From contig JAISNE010000375.1 in assembly GCA_031276375.1 (NCBI GenBank), positions 1 through 15,633 of the forward strand: 15,633 nt of DNA. Direction: 5' to 3'. Of the stretch, positions 6,494 through 13,571 are shown piece by piece (the first letter of the stretch is position 1; the number at the start of each line of letters is the position of its first letter). The DNA is from Accumulibacter sp. GTDB lineage: Bacteria; Pseudomonadota; Gammaproteobacteria; Burkholderiales; Rhodocyclaceae. Under the pieces are notes generated by a model. That model had not been told where the DNA came from, did no database searches, and saw only the letters and a list, made by a program, of their open reading frames with translations. A program made the position numbers and the translations under genes.

Positions 6494-7489
6494 TTACTTC
6501 GAGAGACGGTTGAGCCTGGGCGAAAGAGAGCCAATGGGGCCGTCGGCGATGTAAGCCCGCAATCCCGCGCGGTCGATGCTCGCGCCCTTGATGATGCCCC
6601 TGGATTCCAGCCATTTGGCCTCGGCCGCGACGAGATCGAGGAAGGCGTCGTCGAACCCCAGGGCGTACCGGTATTCCGGCCACAGCTTGTCGATGACCGC
6701 GGCGTTCAAGGCCCCCTGCGAGGCGGCAAGGATCGTCGCCTTGGCGTCGGCGGGATCGTTGCGGATGATGTCATCGGCCTTGATGAGCGCCGCCAGGAAT
6801 TTCCTGACGTCGCCAGGACGCTCCCGGAGGATTTTTCCCGAGGCCGACACGACATTGTAGGATTCATAATCCTTGCTGATGACTTCGCGGTAGCGGGAAC
6901 CCAGGGCTTCGCGCGCCTTGTCGTAATAATCCGGAAACGGAATGGCGACCTGGATGTCGCCCCGGTCGAGCGCCGCGATGATGTCGGGTGGATTGATATT
7001 GACGATCTCCGCCTGGGCGCCTGTTTTTTCCAGGGTAAGCTGCGTGAAGAATTCGGCGTTCGTGCCAACCGAGGTGCCGATCTTTTTTCCCGCGATATCC
7101 TTCAGGGATGCAAAGCCGAGATCGCCGCGCCCGATGACGCGGTTGCCGACGAATTTTCCCAGTTGCGTGATTACCGCGAAATCCTGTTTCTGGAGCGCGG
7201 CGATGGCGGGTGGATATTCGGCCATGTAGGCAAGGTCGATCTGTCCGCCGACGATGGCTTCCAGGCCGCGTCGTCCGCTGGGAAAACGCACGATTTCAAC
7301 CTCGAGTCCAACGTCCCTGAACAGGTTTTTTTCCAGGGCAATGGCGATGTGCGCGCTTTGCAGGCTGCCGCCGGGCGGCGTCTGGCCGAAAATGAGCTTG
7401 CCCGTATCGGCGGCGCTCGCGGGAGCCGCGGGAAGCAGGAAGGCGGAAAACACGAAAAACCCGGCGGCGAGATTTCCAAGGCGACTCAT
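6494..7489 (-). CDS. ABC transporter periplasmic substrate-binding protein, NMT1/THI5-like (NitT/TauT family)
   Basis: This is a 331-residue exported binding protein. A Sec signal peptide covers residues 1-26: Arg3, a hydrophobic stretch at 8-22, and a cleavage site after ASA. There is no lipobox Cys. Family landmarks are GLEVEIVRFPSGRRGLEAIVGGQIDLAYMAEYPPAIAAL at about 61-99, cut here into two lobes by the usual hinge pattern, and DIAGKKIGTSVGTNAEFF at about 131-148. It would capture the substrate in the periplasm and hand it to one of the two permeases. Upstream in-frame starts exist at 7507, 7519 and a GTG at 7522. ATG 7489 was chosen because AAAGGA lies at a reasonable distance and it begins directly at the signal peptide. 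It starts 29 bases after the ATPase stop. Confidence 0.92.
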   Translation of the reverse strand: MSRLGNLAAGFFVFSAFLLPAAPASAADTGKLIFGQTPPGGSLQSAHIAIALEKNLFRDVGLEVEIVRFPSGRRGLEAIVGGQIDLAYMAEYPPAIAALQKQDFAVITQLGKFVGNRVIGRGDLGFASLKDIAGKKIGTSVGTNAEFFTQLTLEKTGAQAEIVNINPPDIIAALDRGDIQVAIPFPDYYDKAREALGSRYREVISKDYESYNVVSASGKILRERPGDVRKFLAALIKADDIIRNDPADAKATILAASQGALNAAVIDKLWPEYRYALGFDDAFLDLVAAEAKWLESRGIIKGASIDRAGLRAYIADGPIGSLSPRLNRLSK

Positions 7490-7518
7490 GGGATTCTTTC
7501 CTTTCATTTCAAGAGACA

Positions 7519-8400
7519 TCACAAGGGCGACGGCTGCTGTTGCAAAAGTCCGATGATTTCCGCGCGCCGGTTCAGGAAAGCCTGATCGAGCCGATCGACG
7601 GCGCGCGGGCGGGGCGTATCGACAACGATCCGCCGCGTGATTCGTCCCGGAGCGGCGGACATGACGTAAACCACGTCGGCGAGGATCAGCGCCTCATCGA
7701 CATCGTGGGTGACGAACAGGACGCTCGATCGCCGCTTTTCCCACAAGTCGAGCAAAAGCCCTTGCATTGAAAGGCGCGTCTGCGCGTCAAGCGCGCCGAA
7801 CGGTTCGTCCATCAACAAGACGCTGGGACCGAAAACCAGCGTGCGCGCTATCGCGACGCGCTGTTTCATCCCGCCGGACAACTGGCCGGGATATTTTTCC
7901 GCGTGCTCGGCCAGCCCGACTTCGGCCAGCGCCAGAAGCGCTCTTTGCCGGCGCTCGTCGCGTGGAAGCCTGAATTGCTTCAGCGCGAACTCGACGTTGC
8001 CGACGGCCGTCAGCCACGGAAACAGGGCGAAATTCTGGAAAACCGTCCCGATGGAGGGAAGCGGCTTCGTGATCCGGACGGAATCGACGAGAATGCTTCC
8101 CGCCACGGGGGAAACGAAACCCGCGACCGCGTTGAGCAAGGTCGACTTGCCGCATCCGGAAGGCCCGATCAGCGCCGCGAACTCGCCCGGCTCGATGGCG
8201 ATATCGATATCCTCGACCGCGTGGGTGTGCCTGCCCTTGCGGTCCTTGAACCCGATCGAGACCTTCGAGATAAGGATGCGGCCCTCGGTCGCGGGCGTTT
8301 TCCGACGACCCGCCGACGATGACGCATGATCTCCGGATATCTCCTCCGGAATTTCGGCGTCATCCGGCGCGACGGCGATCAAGGCGGCGGCGGCTGTCAT
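7519..8400 (-). CDS. ABC transporter ATP-binding protein, NitT/TauT (SsuB/TauB-like) family (second)
   Basis: This is a 293-residue ATPase with Walker A GPSGCGKST at 79-87, Q-loop VFQNFALFPW around Gln122, signature LSGGMKQR at 174-181, Walker B VLLMDEPFGALD at 194-205, and switch His232 in FVTHDVDEAL. It is closer to the plus-strand fragment at 1-310 (both have FGALDAQTR and VMSA-PGRI) than to the ATPase at 2672-3661. The start at 8400 lies only two bases after the stop of the binding-protein gene and lacks a clear Shine-Dalgarno, so translation probably depends on coupling. An upstream in-frame ATG at 8496 lies inside that gene and is rejected. About 40 residues rich in Ala, Glu and Ser precede the ATPase fold. 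No permease gene is adjacent, so its partner must be one of the permeases further downstream or lie elsewhere. Confidence 0.92.
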   Translation of the reverse strand: MTAAAALIAVAPDDAEIPEEISGDHASSSAGRRKTPATEGRILISKVSIGFKDRKGRHTHAVEDIDIAIEPGEFAALIGPSGCGKSTLLNAVAGFVSPVAGSILVDSVRITKPLPSIGTVFQNFALFPWLTAVGNVEFALKQFRLPRDERRQRALLALAEVGLAEHAEKYPGQLSGGMKQRVAIARTLVFGPSVLLMDEPFGALDAQTRLSMQGLLLDLWEKRRSSVLFVTHDVDEALILADVVYVMSAAPGRITRRIVVDTPRPRAVDRLDQAFLNRRAEIIGLLQQQPSPL

Positions 8401-8402
8401 GA

Positions 8403-9404
8403 TTAGCGCTGGGCGGGAAGAAAGCCTTCGACGACGACCTGGTTGAAATCGGGGATCCGGGCGTCGGGCCGCACCAGTTTGTTCTCGATCGCCCATTTCG
8501 CCTGGCTTTCCAGTTCGCGCACGATCTCGGCCTTGTCCAGGCCAAGGCCCAGGTTCAGTTTGGGCCAGTAATCCCTGGCCAGCGCCAGATCGAAGTTGAG
8601 GCGGGTGGAGACGGTCTGGATGGATTTCTCGGGATTCGCCCGGATTTCCGCGTCCGCCGCGATCAAGGCCAGCAAGCCCTTGCGCAAAAGCTCGGGTTTC
8701 TCGTCGATCGTCTTTTGCAGCGTGATGACGGCGGAAATGCTCTTGTAAAGACCGGGAGAGGCGATGGCGTGCAGCGATCCCTTGCTCAGCGCGATGGCCT
8801 GCGAAGCGAAAGGCTCTGTCCAGATGAAACCGTCGAGCGTGCCATTGACCGTGGCGGTGACGAAATCCGAGGGCGTGAGGCTGGTCGCCTGGATGTCGGA
8901 AAACTTCAGCCCGACGGAATCCAGCAGCTTGGCAAGATAGTAATGCGCGTTCGTGCCTTGCGAATAGCCGATGCGTTTTCCCTTGATGTCCCGCGCGCTC
9001 TGGATGCTTTGGTTGGCGACCAGCGCGAAGGGTTCATGGGGTTTGCCGCCGCCGTTCTGCAGCGTGGCGATGATGCGCACCGGCAAACCGTTGAGCGTGG
9101 AAAACACGACCGGCGTTTCGGCCGCCGTGCCGAAGGTGACGCGCCCGCCGACGACCGCGTCCAGCACCAGGCGTCCGCTCGGGAAAATCACGGAACTGGC
9201 TTCCAGCCCCTGCTTTTCCCAGAGCTTTTCGGCGTCGGCGATGAAAAATTGCGCCCAGCCGACCGACAGGCCCTCTCCGATGACGACGGACTCGGCGGAG
9301 ACGGCGGGAATGGCCGAAAGGCTGGCGAAGGCGAAACTGGCGAGGTGGCCGATCCAGCGGCGGAACGATCCGCGTGGGAAGATGGAAAAAAACGTGGGTG
9401 ACAT
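8403..9404 (-). CDS. ABC transporter periplasmic substrate-binding protein, NMT1/THI5-like (NitT/TauT family) (second)
   Basis: This 333-residue exported binding protein has a basic N-terminus (Arg11, Arg15, Arg16), a hydrophobic stretch at about 19-34 and a probable cleavage after AVSA at about 37. Family landmarks are FPSGRLVLDAVVGGRVTFGTAAETPVVFS at about 74-102, split by the hinge, DIKGKRIGYSQGTNAHYYLAKLL at about 139-161, and DGFIWTEPFASQAIALSKG. It is a distant paralogue of the binding protein at 6494-7489, so the two probably recognise different ligands or feed different permeases. It has the strongest ribosome binding site of the operon, TGGAGGAA at 9411-9418. It starts 28 bases after the amidase stop. 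Confidence 0.92.
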   Translation of the reverse strand: MSPTFFSIFPRGSFRRWIGHLASFAFASLSAIPAVSAESVVIGEGLSVGWAQFFIADAEKLWEKQGLEASSVIFPSGRLVLDAVVGGRVTFGTAAETPVVFSTLNGLPVRIIATLQNGGGKPHEPFALVANQSIQSARDIKGKRIGYSQGTNAHYYLAKLLDSVGLKFSDIQATSLTPSDFVTATVNGTLDGFIWTEPFASQAIALSKGSLHAIASPGLYKSISAVITLQKTIDEKPELLRKGLLALIAADAEIRANPEKSIQTVSTRLNFDLALARDYWPKLNLGLGLDKAEIVRELESQAKWAIENKLVRPDARIPDFNQVVVEGFLPAQR

Positions 9405-9432
9405 GAAATGTTCCTCCAGGAAAAAACAAGAA

Positions 9433-10842
9433 TCAGCGGACCGTATCGGTCGTGGCGAACGGGAATCCGCGTTCGTAGGCGCGCGCGGCGCGCAAGACCC
9501 GATCGTCCCGGTAACGCGCGCCGACGATCTGCAAGCCGACGGGCAATCCGTTCGCGGTGAATCCGATGGGGATCGAGGCGGCGGGTTGCTGCGTCAGGTT
9601 GAACGGATAGGTGAACGGGGACGTCGCCGAACGCGGATCGGTGGCGCCTTGTTCCACCGGCGGGGCCGCCGTGGCCGTTGTCGGCGTCAACAGGAGATCC
9701 CATTTTTCGAAGAACGCGTTCCAGGCGCGCGTAAAGGCTTCGCGGGCCTGCACGGCGGCGAGGTAACGCGTCGCGCCGATTTGCCTTCCTTGTTCGGCGA
9801 CTTCCTGGAAACCGCGTTCGGCCAGGGAAAGACGCTCTTGCGGCAAGGTTTCGAAAAGCCGCGCGGCGGCGGTGGCGGAGAAGACGCGAAGAATGTCGTG
9901 CAAGGATTCCTCGATGGGCGGCGCGGTCTGTTCGACCTTCGCCCCCAGCTCGCCGAAGACCTTCACGGCCCTGGCGACGAGTCCGGCGATTTCCGGGTCG
10001 ACCTTGGCGTACCCCAGGTCGGGACTGTAGGCGATGCGCAGCCCCGTGACGCCTTGCTCGATGCCGGCGCGCCAGTCCCGGTCGTCCGGGGGAAGCGCGT
10101 GAGGATCGCGCGCGTCGGGCCGGGCAATCGCGTTCAGCAGCAAGGCGGCGTCGCGCACCGTGCGCGTCAGCGGCGAGACGTGGAAAAGCGTGCCGTTGCG
10201 CGCGGCGGGATAACAGGCCACCCGGCCAAATGACGGCTTGAACCCGAAAACGCCGCTGAAGGCCGCCGGCTGCCGGACGGAGCCGCCGCCGTCGGAGGCG
10301 ACATGCAGCGGCCCGAAACCGATGGCCGCCGCGGCCGCCGCGCCGGCACTGCTCCCTCCCGGCGTATGCGCCGGGTTCCAGGGATTGCGCGTGATCCCGG
10401 TGAGCGGACTGTCGCCGAAACCTTTCCAGCCAAATTCGGCCGTCGTCGTTTTGCCCAGCAGGACGGCGCCGTGTTCGCGCAAGCGCGCGACGGCGGGCGA
10501 ATCCTCGTTCCAATCCTGGTTCGGGTCGACCACGCGGCTGCCGTACAAGGTGGGCCAGCCCTTGGCGAGGAGCAAATCCTTGACGGTCACCGGAATGCCG
10601 TCGAGTTCGCTCAACTGCGCGCCGTCACGCCAGCGCTGCTCGGATTGGCGCGCGGCGGCCAGCGCCGCGTCGGCGTCAAGGTAGGCAAAGGCGTTCAGGA
10701 GAGGGTTGTGGGTACCGATGTGTTCCAAAATCGCCTTCACGACTTCCACTGGAGAAATCCTGCGCCGGCGATAAAGCACGGAAAGCTCTTCGGCGCTGTA
10801 TTGGCTTGGAACTGGAGCGGCGGTGCGTTTGCTTGCATTCAT
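9433..10842 (-). CDS. Amidase-signature family hydrolase (GatA/AtzE-like)
   Basis: This 469-residue cytoplasmic amidase has the Ser-cisSer-Lys triad: Lys88 in IPVTVKDLL, cis-Ser164 in HTPGGSSAGA and nucleophile Ser188 in ASDGGGSVRQPA, at the normal 76- and 24-residue spacings. Length and ends (LNAFAYLDADAAL near the N-terminus; GLPVGLQIVGARYRDDRVLRAARAYE near the C-terminus) are ordinary for the family, so it looks intact. It would hydrolyse a C-N amide bond. Relatives include GatA, aryl-acylamidases and the 1-carboxybiuret hydrolase AtzE. A small AtzG-like subunit gene is not seen nearby, which weakens an AtzE assignment. It is the first gene of the minus-strand operon. ATG 10842 has no clear Shine-Dalgarno, but the upstream region is AT-rich, and residues 1-15 precede the conserved start of the family. 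Confidence 0.9.
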   Translation of the reverse strand: MNASKRTAAPVPSQYSAEELSVLYRRRRISPVEVVKAILEHIGTHNPLLNAFAYLDADAALAAARQSEQRWRDGAQLSELDGIPVTVKDLLLAKGWPTLYGSRVVDPNQDWNEDSPAVARLREHGAVLLGKTTTAEFGWKGFGDSPLTGITRNPWNPAHTPGGSSAGAAAAAAIGFGPLHVASDGGGSVRQPAAFSGVFGFKPSFGRVACYPAARNGTLFHVSPLTRTVRDAALLLNAIARPDARDPHALPPDDRDWRAGIEQGVTGLRIAYSPDLGYAKVDPEIAGLVARAVKVFGELGAKVEQTAPPIEESLHDILRVFSATAAARLFETLPQERLSLAERGFQEVAEQGRQIGATRYLAAVQAREAFTRAWNAFFEKWDLLLTPTTATAAPPVEQGATDPRSATSPFTYPFNLTQQPAASIPIGFTANGLPVGLQIVGARYRDDRVLRAARAYERGFPFATTDTVR

Positions 10843-11019
10843 GGTAATAATAGTGCCGTATCAATCCTTTGAGAGAAGCGACTGGTCGAAAGACTGCCGC
10901 TGATGACACAACAAAATTAACAAAGAGGACACCAACGGCAAACGAAATAGATTTGATATGCTTACGCGCTGTTATGACAGCCTGCCGATTCGGCCTATCC
11001 GCTTTCTTGCGGAATCCGG

Positions 11020-11049
11020 GAGAGGGTTTGCGTCGAGAGGGTTTGCGTC
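11020..11049. repeat. Tandem direct repeat, two copies of a 15-base unit
   Basis: GAGAGGGTTTGCGTC occurs at 11020-11034 and again at 11035-11049 without a gap. It lies in the non-coding divergent region. It could be a binding-site pair or simple slippage. Confidence 0.85.
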
Positions 11050-11353
11050 TTTCCCGCGTCGGCGGACGGAAAACCATCGGGAAACGATGCGCGTTGCGGC
11101 GCTGGTTGAACGGACGGGTTGCCGGGAAAGCCTGTCCGGCGGATTCGCAATATGCCGGCCTTCCGGCAAAAATCGTATTCACCCGTCTGGTGAAAGCATG
11201 GTGTTCAGCAAGGTACTGTTTTTTCGATGGATTCGTTGTTTCCAGCGCGGTCAATCGAGATCGACTCCTTCAACGTTTGCTCACCGAGAAGGTGATCCTG
11301 TCGGTTTCATGCGCAACCTTGTTGTTTTAAATTATCGAGTTATATATATATTA

Positions 11354-11373
11354 TTTGAGGGGGAGGCCTCAAA
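11354..11373. promoter_or_regulatory. Palindrome upstream of the betaine-type transporter genes
   Basis: TTTGAGG (11354-11360) and CCTCAAA (11367-11373) form a 7-bp inverted repeat with a six-base loop. An overlapping perfect palindrome, GAGGCCTC, occupies 11363-11370. An AT-rich run (11338-11353) precedes it, and a T tract follows at 11379-11384. It could be an operator about 55 bases before the -35 box or a weak plus-strand terminator. Confidence 0.4.
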
Positions 11374-11427
11374 TCCCATTTTTTGACCGAGGTTTTCAGG
11401 ATGAATATCTTTATTCAAAAATTGTAT

Positions 11428-11456
11428 TTGACAGCACGTCTCTGCTGATAAATAGT
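11428..11456 (+). promoter_or_regulatory. Probable sigma70-type promoter for the fused transporter gene
   Basis: A perfect -35 box TTGACA (11428-11433) is followed after exactly 17 bases by AATAGT (11451-11456), which matches four of six -10 positions. Transcription would start near 11463, about 50 bases before the ATG at 11515. The surrounding DNA is AT-richer than the rest of the window, as expected for a promoter. Confidence 0.6.
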
Positions 11457-11514
11457 CAAACCATGCTTTGAATCTCTCTTGGTGATCGTTACCTAAAAAA
11501 ACAGAGACGCGCTG

Positions 11515-13542
11515 ATGCCATTCAATCCGCCCGTAATCATCGAACTACGCAATCTGCTCAAGCAATATCATGGCCCCGATCCCGTAACGGCGATTGCCGA
11601 CATTAACCTGGAAATTCACGAGGGTGAAGTTTTCGCGTTGATGGGCGCTTCCGGTAGCGGAAAATCGACGTTGTTGCGGCACATCAATGGACTGATCGAG
11701 CCGACCTCTGGTTCCGTTGTGGTTGATGGTCAGGAGTTGAAGGCATTGTCCCGGCGACAGCTCGGCGCGTTGCGCTCCCGTCGGATGGGCATGGTGTTCC
11801 AGCATTTTGGCTTGCTGCCGCATCGTTCGGCATTGGAAAACGTGATGCTGCCGCTGGAATTGCGCGGGTACGATTCGCGCTCGAATCGCAGTCGCGCCGC
11901 TGAACAACTGGCGTTGGTTGGCCTTGGAAATGCGCTGCATCGATTCCCGGAAGAACTTTCGGGTGGAATGCAGCAACGCGTGGGCCTCGCCAGGGCGCTA
12001 GTCGGCAATCCCGGCATTTTGCTGATGGACGAGCCCTTCGGGGCGCTTGATCCGACTATCCGCCGCGACCTGCAAGATCAATTGCTCGACATGGTCCGTT
12101 CCCGACGCATCACCACCATCATTGTTACCCACGACCCGGCGGAGGCGCTACGCATGGCCGACCGGGTGGCGCTGTTGCGCGACGGCCGGATCGTCCAGAT
12201 TGGCGAGGGGGAAGACGTCGTTAGGCACCCGGCGGATGCCGGAGTCGCGAATTTCTTTCGCGGCATCGAAGCAAGCGTCTCGAAAATACCGCTCCCCGCA
12301 GTTTCCCGGATTCCAGCTGCGGAAATTCCGCATTCTACCGTCGCTGCTTCCCATGCCAGCCCGGAAGTCGCCGAAATTCCGGACAGGCTGGCGAGGCGCC
12401 TTCTCTTGGGACCACCCCGATACGCTCCTTCCCGGCCTGGGCTGTTCTGGGCTGGGACGTTGGTCGAAGCCGGCGCTCTAGCCATGGCCGCCGCTGGTGC
12501 GGCGGCGGGATCCTGGCCGCGAACAGCGACTTTTGCAGCTGTTTTTTTGGCAGCGCGTCTCATCCCTGTCCGGCACAATACTGCGGTCGCGCGGGAACTC
12601 GTTTCGGCGCTGGCCGTCTCCTGGGCCATTTACGTTCTCATCCTGCTGCGTGTTTTCGATACCGGGCACGCCATCGCCTTACTGGCGCCGCTGAAAGACA
12701 AAACCTTGTTTTCCTTGGTTAGCGCCTATCTCGACAAGGCTATTGCCTGGATGCAAATCACTTTTGCCGCCGCCTTTACGGGAATCGTCATTGCAGTTCG
12801 GACGGTCATCGAAAGCATTAATATCTGTTTGACTTGGCTACCCTGGCCCGTACCCGTGTTTGTTCTGCTTTTCGCCGCCTGGCAATTCGCCGGGCCTTCC
12901 GTTTTCCTTCTCACCGTTGCGGCACTGGCCTATACGCTACTGTTCGGTTTATGGGCGCAAACCATCGTCACGGTTTCACTGGTTGGCGCGGCAGTGCTGA
13001 TCGCCATCGTGCTTGGCATTCCCGTCGGCATTCTGGCGGCGCGCTCGGCGTTTCTGCGCAAGAGCCTCTCGCCGCTACTAGACGTCATGCAGACGCTGCC
13101 GAGCTTCGTGTATCTCATTCCAGCAGTGGCATTTTTTTCCGTCGGCAAAACGCCGGCGGTGGTCGCTACCGTGATTTTTGCCATTCCACCGATGATCCGC
13201 CTCACCACCCTGGGCATTCGGGAAGTTCCATCCTCTACGATAGAGGCGGCCTATGCGCACGGGGCAACGCCTTGGCAGGTTCTCGTCAAGGTGGAGCTAC
13301 CGTTGGCGTTGCCGTCATTGCTGCTGGGAATCAACCAGACGATCGTCATGAGCCTTTCCATGGTCGTCATCGCCGCGCTCATCGGTGCTGGTGGCCTGGG
13401 TTACGACGTCGTAACCGCCTTGCGCAACATTCAGGGCGGTGCCGGCTTTCTCGCGGGGCTGGCAATTGTTTTTTGCGCACTCGTGCCCGATCGCATCATT
13501 CAAAAGGCAATGCGGAAAAACCGTCGTTACATCAAACACTGA
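11515..13542 (+). CDS. Fused ATPase-permease of a betaine/choline-type ABC importer (ProV-ProW fusion)
   Basis: This single 675-residue protein joins both cytoplasmic and membrane parts of a ProU/OpuA-family importer. Residues 1-250 are a ProV-like ATPase: Walker A GASGSGKST (44-52), Gln96 in VFQHFGLLPHRSALENV, LSGGMQQRVGLAR (148-160), Walker B ILLMDEPFGALDP (168-180) and His206. Residues about 250-310 are a Pro/Ala-rich linker. About 311-390 hold extra hydrophobic segments. About 395-668 resemble ProW, with QTLPSFVYLIP (526-536), the coupling loop EAAYAHGATPWQVLVKVELP (577-596) and ALIGAGGLGYDV (621-632). ProV normally carries a CBS pair after the ATPase, used in osmotic sensing; here it is absent. 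That favours a nutrient (choline or betaine uptake) role over osmoprotection, by inference. The reading frame is continuous with no sign of frameshift. It is 29 bases before the binding-protein gene, so one operon. Confidence 0.92.
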   Translation: MPFNPPVIIELRNLLKQYHGPDPVTAIADINLEIHEGEVFALMGASGSGKSTLLRHINGLIEPTSGSVVVDGQELKALSRRQLGALRSRRMGMVFQHFGLLPHRSALENVMLPLELRGYDSRSNRSRAAEQLALVGLGNALHRFPEELSGGMQQRVGLARALVGNPGILLMDEPFGALDPTIRRDLQDQLLDMVRSRRITTIIVTHDPAEALRMADRVALLRDGRIVQIGEGEDVVRHPADAGVANFFRGIEASVSKIPLPAVSRIPAAEIPHSTVAASHASPEVAEIPDRLARRLLLGPPRYAPSRPGLFWAGTLVEAGALAMAAAGAAAGSWPRTATFAAVFLAARLIPVRHNTAVARELVSALAVSWAIYVLILLRVFDTGHAIALLAPLKDKTLFSLVSAYLDKAIAWMQITFAAAFTGIVIAVRTVIESINICLTWLPWPVPVFVLLFAAWQFAGPSVFLLTVAALAYTLLFGLWAQTIVTVSLVGAAVLIAIVLGIPVGILAARSAFLRKSLSPLLDVMQTLPSFVYLIPAVAFFSVGKTPAVVATVIFAIPPMIRLTTLGIREVPSSTIEAAYAHGATPWQVLVKVELPLALPSLLLGINQTIVMSLSMVVIAALIGAGGLGYDVVTALRNIQGGAGFLAGLAIVFCALVPDRIIQKAMRKNRRYIKH

Positions 13543-13571
13543 TTTTAACCAAAAGCAAAGGACGTAATGTC

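Larger units (their letters stand above)
10843..11427. other. Non-coding divergent intergenic region
   Basis: This stretch separates the start of the minus-strand operon from the plus-strand transporter genes. Open frames exist on both strands (for instance 10869-11330 and 10958-11386), but their translations are Arg/Ser-rich, lack any recognisable motif and have no ribosome binding site, so I do not call genes. Seen here are a tandem 15-base repeat at 11020-11049 and an AT-rich segment at 11330-11356. On the minus strand, TTGG at 10935-10932 starts a partial sigma54-like arrangement, GG-N10-GT, about 80 bases before the amidase start. No regulator gene, riboswitch or tRNA was recognised. Confidence 0.6.

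Noticed and set aside
9188..10513. Long minus-strand open frame of 441 codons
   Set aside because: It is an Arg-rich shadow of the amidase and binding-protein genes, which have clear motifs in another frame of the same strand.
9433..10842. Assignment of the first amidase as AtzE or GatA
   Set aside because: The triad fits the whole amidase family; no small AtzG-like or GatC-like partner gene is seen, so only the family is called.
10869..11386. Small plus-strand open frames in the divergent region
   Set aside because: No ribosome binding site, no recognisable motif and Arg/Ser-rich composition; a real gene cannot be ruled out but is not supported.
10843..11514. Guanidine-type or other known riboswitch before either operon
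   Set aside because: I looked for ykkC-like and mini-ykkC ACGG-loop hairpins because of the nitrogen-compound genes and found none on either strand.
12834..13571. In-frame upstream extension of the ProX-like gene
   Set aside because: It runs through the permease part of the fusion gene in a different frame, and the signal peptide begins at ATG 13572.
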